A DNA stretch of 64,000 bases from Neolewinella antarctica (lineage in GTDB: Bacteria; Bacteroidota; Bacteroidia; Chitinophagales; Saprospiraceae), in the NCBI RefSeq assembly GCF_011927835.1, contig NZ_JAATJH010000001.1, positions 310,001 through 374,000 of the forward strand, written 5' to 3'. Position numbers and translations under genes: made by a program. The first letter of the stretch is position 1. Each line of letters starts with the position of its first letter. Of this stretch, positions 8,889-18,567 are shown piece by piece. Under the pieces are notes generated by a model. That model was not told where the DNA came from. It did no database searches and saw nothing but the letters and a program-made list of their open reading frames with translations.

Positions 8889-9923
8889 TCAACCGTAGCG
8901 GTAATTCTTCACCGTGTTGACAAAAGTTTTCACGCCATCGAGGGGCGTATCCGGATAGACGCCGTGGCCGAGGTTAGCGATGTGGTGGGGGCCGAACTTG
9001 TCGAGCATGGCGAGGGTCGCCCGTTCTACTTCCGGGAGGGGAGCGTAGAGTTGGACCGGGTCAAGATTGCCCTGCAGTACTTTTCCTTGCACCTGCGACC
9101 GCGCCAAAACGGGGTCCGCGATCCAGTCGAGTTGCACGACATTGCAGGCTAACTTTCCGATCGACGGAATGGCGTGGCGAGCATCTTTGGCAAACACGGT
9201 GATGGGGACGGCGTCGCCCAGTTCATCAATAATCAGCTTGAGGTACCGCAACGCAAACGCCTCGTAGTGAGCGGGGGGGAGCACACCGGCCCAGCTATCG
9301 AATAACTGAATTAAATCAGCACCGTGGCTAATTTTCCCCTTCAGGTAAGCCGCCGTTGCCAGCGCGATCCGCTCCATCAGCAGGTGACTTAATTCCGGCT
9401 CCCGGTAGAGCATCGCCCGCGCTTTGCTGAAAGTCTTCGAGCCGCCGCCTTCGACCATGTAGGCGAAGATCGTCCAGGGGGCACCGGCGAAACCGATCAG
9501 CGGAACACGGTTGTTCAGCAATTTTTTGGTCGCGTCGAGTGCGTCGTACACGTACCCCAGGTGCTCCGGTGCCGCGTCGGCCGGCCGCAATTTTTTGAAG
9601 TCGGCCATGGACTTGATGACCTCGGGAAACCGGGGGCCGACCTTCTCGATCATGTTGTAGGGAAGGCCCAGTGCCTCGGGGATCACCAAAATATCGCTGA
9701 AAATGATCGCCGCGTCCACGCCGAGTTCGTCGACGGGTTGGACGGTTACTTCCGCGGCCAGATCGGGGGTGGTCACCAGTTCGATGAAGCCACTGAGCTG
9801 GGCACGCAGCGCGCGGTACTGCGGCAGGATGCGCCCGGCTTGTCGCATTAGCCAGACGGGTGGGCGCTCGGTCAATTCGCCACGGGCGGCACGTAGGAAA
9901 AGGTCGTTGTCGTATTTATTCAC
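8889..9923 (-). CDS. hemE: Uroporphyrinogen decarboxylase
   Basis: The 344-residue protein has the family signature [12 protein letters not shown] at residues 20-31 and the second signature [16 protein letters not shown], with [12 protein letters not shown] between them. It removes the four acetate carboxyls of uroporphyrinogen III to give coproporphyrinogen III in haem synthesis. The length matches other HemE proteins. No other haem genes are adjacent. Confidence 0.97.
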   Translation of the reverse strand: MNKYDNDLFLRAARGELTERPPVWLMRQAGRILPQYRALRAQLSGFIELVTTPDLAAEVTVQPVDELGVDAAIIFSDILVIPEALGLPYNMIEKVGPRFPEVIKSMADFKKLRPADAAPEHLGYVYDALDATKKLLNNRVPLIGFAGAPWTIFAYMVEGGGSKTFSKARAMLYREPELSHLLMERIALATAAYLKGKISHGADLIQLFDSWAGVLPPAHYEAFALRYLKLIIDELGDAVPITVFAKDARHAIPSIGKLACNVVQLDWIADPVLARSQVQGKVLQGNLDPVQLYAPLPEVERATLAMLDKFGPHHIANLGHGVYPDTPLDGVKTFVNTVKNYRYG

Positions 9924-10067
9924 ACCGCGAAGGTAGCACGGGAACTTGCCCGTCCGTAACGGTTATACTTTATTGATCTAATTGTTACAATCCGACGCCG
10001 GGAGGTAGGTAATTAATCTGGCTCCTTTTGCCCCAATTCTTGGCATCCCGCGACCGCGCATAAACGA

Positions 10068-10102
10068 AACTACCCACCGGGCTGAGCCGTCGGTGGGTAG
10101 TT
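10068..10102 (-). terminator. Hairpin after the carboxylase gene
   Basis: A perfect 12-bp inverted repeat (AACTACCCACCG / CGGTGGGTAGTT) with an 11-nt loop lies 57 bp past the stop of the leftward carboxylase gene. On the minus strand it is followed by TTCGTTTA, so it lacks a strong U tract but is well placed to end that transcript. Confidence 0.6.
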
Positions 10103-10159
10103 GCTAAGGCACGGTTAGTCTAAAGCATGCTTAAAATTATACCTTTCCCATTACTGAGG

Positions 10160-11794
10160 CTAGGTCTGCAGCACACCCATCTTAAACTCGCCGACCGGTG
10201 CGTAAGAAGCCGCTTCGATGCCGGCCGAAATCCAACTGCGCGTGGCGCGCGGATCGATGATCTCGTCCACCCAGAGCCGGGCCGCCGCGTAGTAGGGGCT
10301 AGCCTGGTCGGTGTAGCGCTCGGTAATTTTCTTGAGCAATTCATCTTCGTCGGCCTGAGAAACGACTTCTCCCTTTTTCTTCTGACTACTTACCTGAATT
10401 TGCAACAAGACTTTTGCCGCCTGTGAACCACCCATGACGGCCAGGCGCGCGGTGGGCCAGGAAAGCATCAGGCGCGGGTCGTAGGCGCGGCCACACATGG
10501 CGTAGTTGCCGGCCCCGTAACTATTTCCGCAGACGATGCTGAACTTAGGGACCACGCTATTGGCCATCGCGTTTACCATTTTTGCCCCGTCCTTAATGAT
10601 GCCGCCTTGCTCGGAACGGCTCCCAACCATGAAGCCGGACACGTCGTGGAGAAACACCAGCGGGATCTTTTTCTGGTTGCAAATCATGATAAACCGAGCG
10701 GCTTTATCCGCTGAATCAGAGTAGATTACGCCGCCGAATTGCATCTCTCCTTTACCACTTTTGACGACTTCTCGGTTATTGGCAATAATGCCAACACTCC
10801 AACCTTCGATTCGTGCGTAGCCGCACAGTAGCGTCTGTCCGTACTCTTCCTTGAACTCCGTGAATTGCCCCCCGTCCGCGATGCGGTTGATGAGGTCGCG
10901 CCCCTTGTAAGGCTTGGCCCGGTCTTCTGGCAGCACCTGCAGGATTCCGTTGTCGCCACCCGGGGCGGGTTCCGCCGCGGTCCGGTTAAATGCCGTCACC
11001 GGCTCGTCCGGCATGCGGCCGACTAGGTCACGGATCTTGAGCAGGCAGTCGGTGTCGTCGACGCATTTGTAATCGATCACGCCGCTCAGGGACGAGTGCA
11101 TGTTGGCGCCGCCGAGGTCTTCGGCGTCGACCTTTTCGCCGATGGCCGCACGGACGAGGTAAGGTCCGGCCAGAAAGATGCTGCCGGTTCCTTCCACGAT
11201 CAGGCTTTCGTCCGACATGATCGGTAGGTAAGCGCCGCCGGCGACGCAACTGCCCATTACGGCCGCGATCTGGGGGACGCCCATGGCGCTCATGTGGGCG
11301 TTGTTACGGAAAATGCGCCCGAAGTGTTCCTTGTCCGGGAAGATTTGGTCCTGAAGGGGGAGGAAGACGCCGGCGCTGTCCACTAGATAAATGATCGGCA
11401 CGCGGTTTTCCATCGCAATTTCTTGCGCGCGCAAGTTTTTTCTGCCGGTAATGGGGAACCACGCGCCGGCCTTGACGGTGGCGTCGTTAGCTACGATTAC
11501 GCACAACCGTCCCTGGACGCGGCCGTAGCCCGTCACGACGCCACCCGCCGGGCAGCCGCCGTACTCTTCGTACATGTCGAAGCCGGCGAAAGCGCCGAAT
11601 TCCAGGAATTCTGTCTCCTCATCGATGAGGGCGTCGACGCGTTCGCGGGCGGTCATCTTCCCCTTTTCGTGTTGTTTGACGATGCCTCGTTTGCCGCCAC
11701 CGAGGTGGATTTTTTCCAGGCGGTGTTTTAGGCGGGAGACCATCAGGAGCATGTGGTCTTCATTTTCCGCGGCGGCTTGTTGTTCTTTTGTCAT
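10160..11794 (-). CDS. Acyl-CoA carboxylase beta (carboxyltransferase) subunit
   Basis: The 544-residue protein has both halves of the carboxyltransferase fold: ARERVDALIDEETEFLEFGAF and GVVTGYGRVQGR in the N half, and the acyl-CoA binding half with VFLHDVSGFMVGS, GNSYGAGNYAMCGRAYDP and WPTARLAVMGG. This set is typical of methylcrotonyl- and propionyl-CoA carboxylase beta chains. It moves carboxyl from biotin to an acyl-CoA. Which acyl-CoA is used cannot be settled from the sequence, and no biotin carboxylase gene is adjacent. Confidence 0.92.
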   Translation of the reverse strand: MTKEQQAAAENEDHMLLMVSRLKHRLEKIHLGGGKRGIVKQHEKGKMTARERVDALIDEETEFLEFGAFAGFDMYEEYGGCPAGGVVTGYGRVQGRLCVIVANDATVKAGAWFPITGRKNLRAQEIAMENRVPIIYLVDSAGVFLPLQDQIFPDKEHFGRIFRNNAHMSAMGVPQIAAVMGSCVAGGAYLPIMSDESLIVEGTGSIFLAGPYLVRAAIGEKVDAEDLGGANMHSSLSGVIDYKCVDDTDCLLKIRDLVGRMPDEPVTAFNRTAAEPAPGGDNGILQVLPEDRAKPYKGRDLINRIADGGQFTEFKEEYGQTLLCGYARIEGWSVGIIANNREVVKSGKGEMQFGGVIYSDSADKAARFIMICNQKKIPLVFLHDVSGFMVGSRSEQGGIIKDGAKMVNAMANSVVPKFSIVCGNSYGAGNYAMCGRAYDPRLMLSWPTARLAVMGGSQAAKVLLQIQVSSQKKKGEVVSQADEDELLKKITERYTDQASPYYAAARLWVDEIIDPRATRSWISAGIEAASYAPVGEFKMGVLQT

Positions 11795-11913
11795 GGTCGG
11801 TTAGGTTTTGGTTGGTATTGGGCTGTGGCCGAAAAGTACGACATTAGTGGCGAGCTAAAAGGCTCCTTACGGGTTAACTATGCAATTAGCTTATTTACTA
11901 AACGGGTTTTCTT

Positions 11914-12141
11914 ATGAGTGCTTCCACTATCGGCCTGATTCTCGAAATCGTCCTGTTTGCCGCCGGCGTTTACCTGTACCTATTTGCGCGGGGTGCCATT
12001 AAATTTAGTAATGCGGAGGCGAAGGCACGCACTACCGAATTCCGGGAAGAAAACAAGACCTGGATGCGGTTGCTCGGCTTAGCGCTGGCGGCGGTGATGG
12101 CAATCAACATCGTCGTGCACCTCACGGAGCTGATCGGTTAA
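11914..12141 (+). CDS. Small two-helix membrane protein
   Basis: This 75-residue protein has two hydrophobic segments (residues 6-27 and 52-70) separated by a charged loop that contains ARTTEFREENKTW. No family was recognised. It is the last host gene before the prophage and, in an uninfected chromosome, would converge with tRNA-Leu with the terminator at 12196-12231 between them. Confidence 0.7.
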   Translation: MSASTIGLILEIVLFAAGVYLYLFARGAIKFSNAEAKARTTEFREENKTWMRLLGLALAAVMAINIVVHLTELIG

Positions 12142-12195
12142 AGTCGTGTCTAACGATTGATGATCAGGTTGGCAGGAATAGAAACACATCCATGA

Positions 12196-12231
12196 AACGA
12201 AGAAAGCCCCGCCACAACGAAGTGACGGGGC
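12196..12231 (-). terminator. Native terminator of the tRNA-Leu transcript, displaced by the prophage
   Basis: The minus strand reads GCCCCGTCAC, a short loop, GTGGCGGGGC with one mismatch, then TTTCTTCGTT. It points leftward and lies just outside attL. In the chromosome without the prophage it would be about 20 bp past the 3' end of tRNA-Leu, making it that gene's terminator. The prophage now puts some 36.7 kb between them. Confidence 0.75.
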
Positions 12232-12248
12232 CTCGACTAACCCTCATG

Positions 12249-12262
12249 GTGGTACCCGGAAC
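12249..12262. other. attL core repeat
   Basis: GTGGTACCCGGAAC is identical to bases 48911-48924 at the far end. Only this fragment of the tRNA 3' end is present here, and phage genes begin straight after it. The crossover of a serine integrase would lie inside these 14 bp. Confidence 0.85.
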
Positions 12263-12345
12263 ACAGCCAAGATAGAACCACCACCCACCTAAGAACCTTC
12301 ACCGCCTTCTACCAATCAGTAGAGCACCTAATCCCTGCCGCCTAA
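12250..12345 (+). other. Detached 3' end of the phage integrase frame (attP right half)
   Basis: Reading from the att repeat in the integrase frame (TGG TAC CCG GAA), this stretch has 31 sense codons and then TAA at 12343-12345. The last base of that TAA is the first base of the HNH gene's ATG (TAATG). When the prophage ends are joined, the integrase would finish here with a tail ending EHLIPAA. Here, in the lysogen, it has no start and should be untranslated. See the integrase entry. Confidence 0.6.
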
Positions 12346-12764
12346 TGCCACACCTCCCACGCCCCAAGCGATACAGGTACCAGCGCCCCAAGCAGTCAGG
12401 TACTGCCAGTGGCCGCGCCGTACACAAGACTAACAGGTGGAAGACTGTGAGTGCTAACTACCGAGCGCGTTACCCTTTCTGTGAGTACTCATTGAAGGTG
12501 CTTGGTGAGGACGTACCCGCTGACCATACCGATCACATCGTAAGCATAGCCATGGGTGGCGATCACTTCGCCGATGCTAACCTCATGTCACTCACCAAGG
12601 AAGTGCACGGTCGTAAGTCTGCGCGCGAAGCTATCGGCTACCGTCCCGAGTGTAGGGTACTGGAGAGTGGTAAGTGTGCTCCCTACGATCGAGATCAAGT
12701 ACTCCAAGACTTGCGCCCTCCGCCCCTCGCCTTCGACCCTACCGGGGGGAGGGGTCGAGCCTGA
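12345..12764 (+). CDS. Phage HNH endonuclease
   Basis: The 139-residue protein has an HNH core: a Cys in RYPFCEY, then DHTDHIVSIAMGGDHFADANLMSL and HGRKSA. The zinc cysteines seen in many HNH proteins are largely missing. HNH proteins beside terminase genes assist genome cleavage at packaging in many HK97-type phages, and this one sits first in the packaging operon. The ATG at 12345 would overlap the integrase stop in the circular phage. Confidence 0.8.
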   Translation: MPHLPRPKRYRYQRPKQSGTASGRAVHKTNRWKTVSANYRARYPFCEYSLKVLGEDVPADHTDHIVSIAMGGDHFADANLMSLTKEVHGRKSAREAIGYRPECRVLESGKCAPYDRDQVLQDLRPPPLAFDPTGGRGRA

Positions 12765-12838
12765 CGGCACTCGCCCCACGATACCCGCCCCAGCCCCTCC
12801 CTTTTACAAGGGCAAATTTTATCAAAAAAAGTGAACGG

Positions 12839-13252
12839 ATGCCCACCCCCCGAAAACCAAAAGCAAAACGCGCCTCCACCCCCACGCTCCCCAGCTACCT
12901 GAAAGAGGACAGCGACGCCACCAAGGTCTTCCGCCAGACCGTGAAATATTTGAAGGAGGCCGGCGACCTGAACAAGGTGGACACCGAGGCAATCGCTGCC
13001 TACTCAAAAGCCGCGTCTGAGGTAAAGCGCTTCGACGAATTTCTATATGACAGGGGCTACACCACGATCGACAAAAACGGATCGGAGCGCCGCCGTCCTC
13101 AGGTCATTATGCGCAAGGACGCCAGTGACCGGCTAATCCAGTACGCCAAAATGCTCGGTATCGATCGGCACTTCCGAGAGAAGGGTAGGGAGAAAGCTAC
13201 TAGCCTTGGTAAGCCCATGGACAAGTTCGCAAGACTTAGAAAAGTCGGTTGA
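12839..13252 (+). CDS. Terminase small subunit, P27-like
   Basis: The 137-residue protein starts with a basic Pro/Lys stretch (MPTPRKPKAKRAS) and continues with helices typical of the P27 family, including DTEAIAAYSKAASEVKRFDE and ASDRLIQYAKMLGI. It recognises phage DNA and regulates the large subunit. The ATG at 12839 is chosen over longer frames that run into the HNH gene. Its TGA overlaps the next start (TGATG). Confidence 0.8.
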   Translation: MPTPRKPKAKRASTPTLPSYLKEDSDATKVFRQTVKYLKEAGDLNKVDTEAIAAYSKAASEVKRFDEFLYDRGYTTIDKNGSERRRPQVIMRKDASDRLIQYAKMLGIDRHFREKGREKATSLGKPMDKFARLRKVG

Positions 13253-14934
13253 TGCCAGACGTGCCGGGTTGGGCCCGGTATATGACGAAGGTGTTGGACG
13301 GTGAGCGTAAAGCTGGCCGCCGGGAACGCTTGTGCGTGGAGCGTTGCGTCCGACTCGCCAACAAAGAAGAATACTATTTCGACTTCGACGAAGCGGAGCG
13401 GGTGATCGAGATCGTCGGTTTGTTCCGCCACACTAAGGGTACCTACGCTGGCGAGATATTCGAGATGATGGACTGGCAGGAATTCTTCCTCGTCATGATT
13501 TTCGCTCTTAAGAAAGTTAAGAACGACCTGCGCGTCTTTCGAAAATCCATTTTGTGTGTCTCGAAGAAAAATGGTAAAACCGAGTTCGCCGCAGCCATCG
13601 CTAACATCTTCACTTTCTTCGATGATGAGGAAGGGGCGGAATGTTACAGCGCCGCCAATAAATACGACCAAGCCGAATTCAGTTGGATCGCCGCCAAAAA
13701 GATGATGACCTACGCCGCCCGCGAAAGCGAATGGGTTAACCAAACGCTGAAGGTCTACGATAGTACCGTCCGCCGGTCGATCATCAATACCGAATCGGAT
13801 AGTTGGTTCAAACCCATGGCCGCCGACGCGAAAACCATGGATGGGGTAAACCCTCACCTCTGTATCGTAGATGAGTACCACGAAGCAAAGGACAGCGCCA
13901 TCCCCGACAACATGGAATCGGGAATGGTATCGCGCGAGCAACCCATGTTACTCATTACCACCACGCGCGGCTTCAATATCAACGGACCCCTGTGGCGATT
14001 CGAAAAGAGTTGCGACCACATACTGGAGGGCACAGTAGAAAACGACGACATCCTACCCCTCATTTTCTGCCTCGACGACGACGACGATTGGGAAGACGAA
14101 AGCCTGTGGGAAAAAGCAAACCCCGGGCTAGGACGCACCCCCACCATGTCCGGCCTGCAAACAGAATTCCGCAAAGCCCAAACCGAAGGTGCTCTCAAAG
14201 AAATCTCTTTCAAAACGAAGAACCTCAACATTTGGACATCGGTAGCCAGTCGCTGGGTGAAGGACAAAGACTACATGTCCGGCGCCAGCGATTGGAAGCC
14301 CGAAGACGTCGAAGGCTTGCTGTGTTTCGGCGGTTTGGATCTAGCGAAGACCCGGGACATCACCTGCGCCGCTTACCTCTTCCCCCCGCAGGCCGGTTTC
14401 GATCGGTTTCGGGTGCTCATGCGCCACTACGTACCGGAAGAAAACGCGCAGGAACGGAGCCGCAAAGACCTAGTCCCTTACTTGGACTGGGCGGAGGAAG
14501 GGTGGATCACCACCACCCCCGGAAACGTAGCCGATTACGACCATATCCTAGCCGGAATCATCGCGGACAGTAAATATTTTAACCTCCGGGGCATGTCCTA
14601 CGACCCCTGGAACGCCGCCCACCTCGCCACCCAAGCGCACGAATCGGGCATACTGATGAGCGAATTTGCCCAACGCGCCAGCAAATTCAGCGAGCCCATC
14701 CACTACATGCTCAAAGCGATCCTCAAAGGAGAACTCGACCACCGTAACGACCCCGTCCTCCGGTGGATGTTCGGCAACATCGTCACCTACACGGATGGAA
14801 ACGGCAACGTGAAATTCGACAAGGGAAAGAGCCGCGAAAAGATCGACGGTGCCGTCGCTCTGGCCATGGCATTCGGGGAATACCTCAATTACAAACTAGT
14901 AGAATCACCAGACTTCGGAATAAATTGGCAATGA
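13252..14934 (+). CDS. Terminase large subunit
   Basis: The 560-residue protein is the packaging motor. The ATPase half has a Walker A variant SKKNGKTE (residues 104-111) and Walker B LCIVDEYHEAKD with Asp207/Glu208. The nuclease half begins at FGGLDLAKTRDITCAAYLF, which supplies a metal-binding Asp, and ends with DGAVALAMAFGE. Length and order fit the Terminase_1-like family. The start is the ATG at 13252, not the TTG just before it. Confidence 0.95.
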   Translation: MPDVPGWARYMTKVLDGERKAGRRERLCVERCVRLANKEEYYFDFDEAERVIEIVGLFRHTKGTYAGEIFEMMDWQEFFLVMIFALKKVKNDLRVFRKSILCVSKKNGKTEFAAAIANIFTFFDDEEGAECYSAANKYDQAEFSWIAAKKMMTYAARESEWVNQTLKVYDSTVRRSIINTESDSWFKPMAADAKTMDGVNPHLCIVDEYHEAKDSAIPDNMESGMVSREQPMLLITTTRGFNINGPLWRFEKSCDHILEGTVENDDILPLIFCLDDDDDWEDESLWEKANPGLGRTPTMSGLQTEFRKAQTEGALKEISFKTKNLNIWTSVASRWVKDKDYMSGASDWKPEDVEGLLCFGGLDLAKTRDITCAAYLFPPQAGFDRFRVLMRHYVPEENAQERSRKDLVPYLDWAEEGWITTTPGNVADYDHILAGIIADSKYFNLRGMSYDPWNAAHLATQAHESGILMSEFAQRASKFSEPIHYMLKAILKGELDHRNDPVLRWMFGNIVTYTDGNGNVKFDKGKSREKIDGAVALAMAFGEYLNYKLVESPDFGINWQ

Positions 14935-15197
14935 CAAAAACACTCAACAAACAACAACGCGCCGCGGTCAAAGAACTCGTAGCCTACTCAATTACCCTTC
15001 TTACCGGGGATCAATATTACCGGGAGTACTACGAACTATGCGGTAATAACTCCCCAGCGGAGTCTTTCCACATGATCGAGGCAAAGCTCATCGAGTTGTG
15101 CGGGCAAAATCGGTTTTCGGAGTACGACAACTTCCGCAAGAGCCGTACGCGCTACGTAGAGCGAATTATGCGGATTAAGCGCTCAAACGTCCGCTAA
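14931..15197 (+). CDS. Small phage protein between terminase and portal
   Basis: The 88-residue protein starts in an ATGA overlap with the terminase stop, which supports the start. It is hydrophilic and mostly helical, rich in Tyr and charged residues (DQYYREYYELCG). No family was recognised. Its place suggests a packaging or head-assembly accessory. Confidence 0.7.
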   Translation: MTKTLNKQQRAAVKELVAYSITLLTGDQYYREYYELCGNNSPAESFHMIEAKLIELCGQNRFSEYDNFRKSRTRYVERIMRIKRSNVR

Positions 15198-15261
15198 ACC
15201 TTCCCGGAAGCACATAAGGGACGCCTGCCCCGCTGTTTTCCGGCCGGTTTACTGGTCTTTT

Positions 15262-16536
15262 GTGCCAGTGACCGCTCAATTCTCCTCCATACGCAGCTCG
15301 GGACGCCCTGGATTACTCCAGCGGGCGAAGGGTTGGTTCGGTAAAAGCACGTCTTACCGCTCGGATCAGCGCACCATCGAGGGCAAGGCCCCCGCTAGTA
15401 GCTGGGAAATGTTCCTCCAGTCGTGGGGAATTGGCGATACCGTCTTGACCGCAAAGACCGCGCAGGCCATTCCCGCCTACGATCGAGCTATCGACATCGT
15501 CGCCACGCAGATTGCGAGCATGCCGATCGGTGTTTTCGAGCGCGGCAAGGAAGGGAAAACGGATGAAGCCGTCGACAACCCCCTCCACCACTTGCTGTCT
15601 AGCCGGCCGCACCCACTTTACAACACGTTCGACTTCCGCACGGCCATCATCCGTAATTTGATGCTGCACGGGAATTGCTACGTGCTGCCCCACTACCGAT
15701 CCGGAGAGCCTTACGAACTGGAGATCATCACCGACGGCCACCCCGACATTGTCGAGGTCCGCGGTAAATACTTCTACCGTTTTTACGGTCGCAAACCCAT
15801 TCCCGCCGAATCTCTGCTACACTTCAAGCTTAAAAGCAAGGATGGCATTTTTGGTCAGGATCCTATCGTCGTCTTTCAGGATACTTTGAAGCGTGCCCTG
15901 GCGGAAATCAAAATGGCGTGGGTTGTCTACGACAACGGCGGGCAGGTTTCCGGCCTACTGGTGCCGGACCAACCCATGAATAAAGAGCAAGCCGCGCAGG
16001 CGATGAGTGCCTGGACTAAAAACAACACCGGCCGCGACAAGGCCGGTAAAGTCGGCATGCTTCCATTCGGATTCAAGTTCGTACGGCTCGGTGGCACCAT
16101 GGACGAAAGCCGCCTCAACGAAAGTCGCCTCCAGACAATCGGCGATATCTCCAATATCACCGGCGTCCACCCCATCATGCTCGGTAACCTGGAAGCCGCC
16201 ACGTTTTCCAACGTGGAAGAACTTAACCGGGTGTTGGTCCAATTCACGCTTCGCGTCTACGTCAAGATTCTTGAAAAGGAGTTCAACACGAAGCTGTTTA
16301 GCCGGAAGGATCAGGGCAAAATGTTCGTCCGGATCAACCTCGATGGTCTCCTCCGTGGCGACACTAACGCCCGCGCCGACTTGTACCTCAAACTCTTCCA
16401 GACACGCGCCATCAACCCCAACGAAATCCGCGCCCTGGAAAACATGAACCCCTACGAAGGTGGTGAGAAATTCGGTATGTCCCTAGCCAGTAACGTGAAG
16501 TCAGATTCCACCAAAAAGCAACCTGCCGATGCCTAA
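15262..16536 (+). CDS. Portal protein, HK97 family
   Basis: The 424-residue protein has portal features: AYDRAIDIVATQIASMPIGV near the N-terminus, NPLHHLLSSRPHPLYN, MLHGNCYVLP, and the C-terminal ERNPNEIRALEN-like segment AINPNEIRALENMNPYEGG. It forms the dodecameric entry ring at the capsid vertex. The start used is a GTG with no clear ribosome binding site; an in-frame GTG two codons downstream is an alternative. Confidence 0.93.
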   Translation: MPVTAQFSSIRSSGRPGLLQRAKGWFGKSTSYRSDQRTIEGKAPASSWEMFLQSWGIGDTVLTAKTAQAIPAYDRAIDIVATQIASMPIGVFERGKEGKTDEAVDNPLHHLLSSRPHPLYNTFDFRTAIIRNLMLHGNCYVLPHYRSGEPYELEIITDGHPDIVEVRGKYFYRFYGRKPIPAESLLHFKLKSKDGIFGQDPIVVFQDTLKRALAEIKMAWVVYDNGGQVSGLLVPDQPMNKEQAAQAMSAWTKNNTGRDKAGKVGMLPFGFKFVRLGGTMDESRLNESRLQTIGDISNITGVHPIMLGNLEAATFSNVEELNRVLVQFTLRVYVKILEKEFNTKLFSRKDQGKMFVRINLDGLLRGDTNARADLYLKLFQTRAINPNEIRALENMNPYEGGEKFGMSLASNVKSDSTKKQPADA

Positions 16537-17131
16537 ACAAAAGCACAACGTCGACCAGGAAGTCCGGTCGCTGGAAATCGAGTTCCGCACCGCCGAATCT
16601 AGCCGGCGCGTGGAAGGTTACGCCGCCTTGTTCGGCGTCCCCACCGATATGGGTTGGTACACCGAAGTGATCGCCCGCACCGCTTTCGACAACGCCGACC
16701 TGAGCGACGTCCGGTGCCTGTTCAACCACAACGCGGATAACATTCTGGCGCGATCGATCAACAAGACGCTCACCCTTACCATCGACGATAAAGGTCTGAA
16801 GTATGGCTTCGATATGCCAAATACCAACATCGGTAACGACCTGTTTGAAAATATCCGGCTCGGTAACATCTCGCAATCATCCTACGCTTTCGTCGTCAAA
16901 AAACAGACGTGGACTGAAGAGTCCGAGGAGATGGATTTGCGCACCATAGAAGAATTCGAGATCGTCTACGACGTCTCCCCGGTCACCTACCCGGCCAACT
17001 CAAACACCGACGTCGCCCTGCGCAGCAAACCCACGAAGGGCGAAGAAAAACCTACTCCACCTGCCGGATTCTCCGATGAGGTCCGCCAGTCCATCACCTA
17101 CGTAAACACGCTGCTGAAAGCGGCCACCTAA
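16529..17131 (+). CDS. Prohead maturation protease, HK97 family
   Basis: The 200-residue protein has the serine-protease pattern of the U35 family: GYAALFGV at the start of the domain, the catalytic His in RCLFNHN, and the catalytic Ser in NISQSSYAF, followed by EIVYDVSPVTYPAN. It cleaves the capsid scaffold domain during head maturation. It overlaps the portal gene by 8 bp and precedes the capsid gene by 13 bp. Confidence 0.95.
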   Translation: MPKQKHNVDQEVRSLEIEFRTAESSRRVEGYAALFGVPTDMGWYTEVIARTAFDNADLSDVRCLFNHNADNILARSINKTLTLTIDDKGLKYGFDMPNTNIGNDLFENIRLGNISQSSYAFVVKKQTWTEESEEMDLRTIEEFEIVYDVSPVTYPANSNTDVALRSKPTKGEEKPTPPAGFSDEVRQSITYVNTLLKAAT

Positions 17132-17144
17132 ACACCCTTTTGCC

Positions 17145-18500
17145 ATGACTAAAAGTCAAGAACTTCGCAAAGAAATCCAGACCCGTAGCCAAAAGCTCAG
17201 CGCCATTCACGTGAAGCTGGCCAACGAAGGCCGGTCCACCTTCACCGACGAAGAATCCAAGCAGGCGAAAGCACTGCAGGCGGAAATCGAGGATTTGGAC
17301 GAGCGCGCCACCAGCCTCGAATTCGTCGAAGCCCGTGACGCCGCCGACGCCTCCAAGGAGACCAAGCCCGTCGCTATCGCTGGTGGCAATGAAGCCAGCA
17401 AAAGCGAGGAACGCGAAATGGAGAAAATCGTGCGTGAATTCAGCTTTACTCGTGGTCTCGGTATGGAGCTGCGCAAAGAAAAGCTCGACGGCCTGGAAAA
17501 GGAGATGCGGGACGCCGCGATCAGTGAGGCCGCTGGATTTGGTGGTAAGATTGAAGGTATTGCCGTTCCCGCATCCTTCATGGCCGCTTCCAAGCGTGCC
17601 AGCATCGTCGGTAATCAGGCCAGCGCCGGGGTAACTGTGGCCACCGACCTAAGTGCCGACCTTATTGACAGCAACCGGCCCAAGCCGCGTATCGTCGAGT
17701 TAGGGGCCCGAGTCATCGAAGGGCTTACCGCCAACCTGGAAATGGTCCGCGTGACCGGCCATATGATTTCCAAGTGGAAAGGTGAGATCGAAACCGCTGA
17801 CGAGACCACGCCCACCTTCGGTAAGATCGAAATGAGCCCGAAGCGCCTGACGGCCTACACCGAAGCCAGCAAACAATTGCTGATTCAGAGCAACACCCCG
17901 GCCGACTACGAAGCCTTCCTGCGTCGCGATTTGCTGAAGGCCGACGAACTCGCCCTCGACAAAGCCGCCCTCACTGGCAGCGGAGTGGGAAGTATTCCTC
18001 GGGGAATCCTAAACACCGCTGGCATCAATCTAGTCCAACTCGGTGCTAATGGTGCCGTCATCACCCGCCCGAAAATCGTGGCCATGCTGCGGGCAATGGG
18101 CGTTGCCGACGTGAGCCTGGATAACCTCGCCTTCCTGACCAACCCCGAGGTCATGGCGGAACTGATGGTTACGACTATCGCACAGGGTTCCGACCGATAC
18201 CTGCTCGAAAGCGCTAAGGGCGGAACCCTGATGGGCTACCCCATCAAGTTCTCCACGCAGGTTCCCAATAAGGGCGAGAAGGGTACCTCCGGCGAAACGC
18301 TCAGCTCCATGATCTTCGGTGACTTTAGCGAAGTCATCATCGGCGGCTGGGGTGGCCGCGATGTCATCCTTGATCCTTTTACTAAGGCGCTCGAAGGAAT
18401 GGTCCGGATCGTGAGCAACAGCTACAAAGACGTAGTTGTCCGCCGCCCCCAGTCGTTCTCCGCGGTCATCGACATCAACACCGAAGCCACCGCGGCTTAA
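17145..18500 (+). CDS. Major capsid protein, HK97 fold
   Basis: The 451-residue protein starts with a charged coiled-coil delta region (residues 1-100, for example LQAEIEDLDERATSLEFVEARD), to be removed by the protease. The HK97 shell domain follows, with VPASFMAASKRASIVGNQ, the NLEMVRVTG strand and FGDFSEVIIGGWGGRDVILDP. Its length fits a precursor with a fused scaffold. Confidence 0.95.
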   Translation: MTKSQELRKEIQTRSQKLSAIHVKLANEGRSTFTDEESKQAKALQAEIEDLDERATSLEFVEARDAADASKETKPVAIAGGNEASKSEEREMEKIVREFSFTRGLGMELRKEKLDGLEKEMRDAAISEAAGFGGKIEGIAVPASFMAASKRASIVGNQASAGVTVATDLSADLIDSNRPKPRIVELGARVIEGLTANLEMVRVTGHMISKWKGEIETADETTPTFGKIEMSPKRLTAYTEASKQLLIQSNTPADYEAFLRRDLLKADELALDKAALTGSGVGSIPRGILNTAGINLVQLGANGAVITRPKIVAMLRAMGVADVSLDNLAFLTNPEVMAELMVTTIAQGSDRYLLESAKGGTLMGYPIKFSTQVPNKGEKGTSGETLSSMIFGDFSEVIIGGWGGRDVILDPFTKALEGMVRIVSNSYKDVVVRRPQSFSAVIDINTEATAA

Positions 18501-18512
18501 ACCACACCCAAC

Positions 18513-18545
18513 AACTTACCCGCGCTTTCCTGGCGCGGGTAAGTT
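18513..18545 (+). terminator. Strong hairpin after the capsid gene
   Basis: A perfect 13-bp inverted repeat (AACTTACCCGCGC / GCGCGGGTAAGTT) with a 7-nt loop lies 13 bp past the capsid stop. There is no T tract after it, so it may stabilise the capsid mRNA or give partial termination rather than a full stop. Confidence 0.55.
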
Positions 18546-18567
18546 CTAACCAGCTCAACCCCGTACC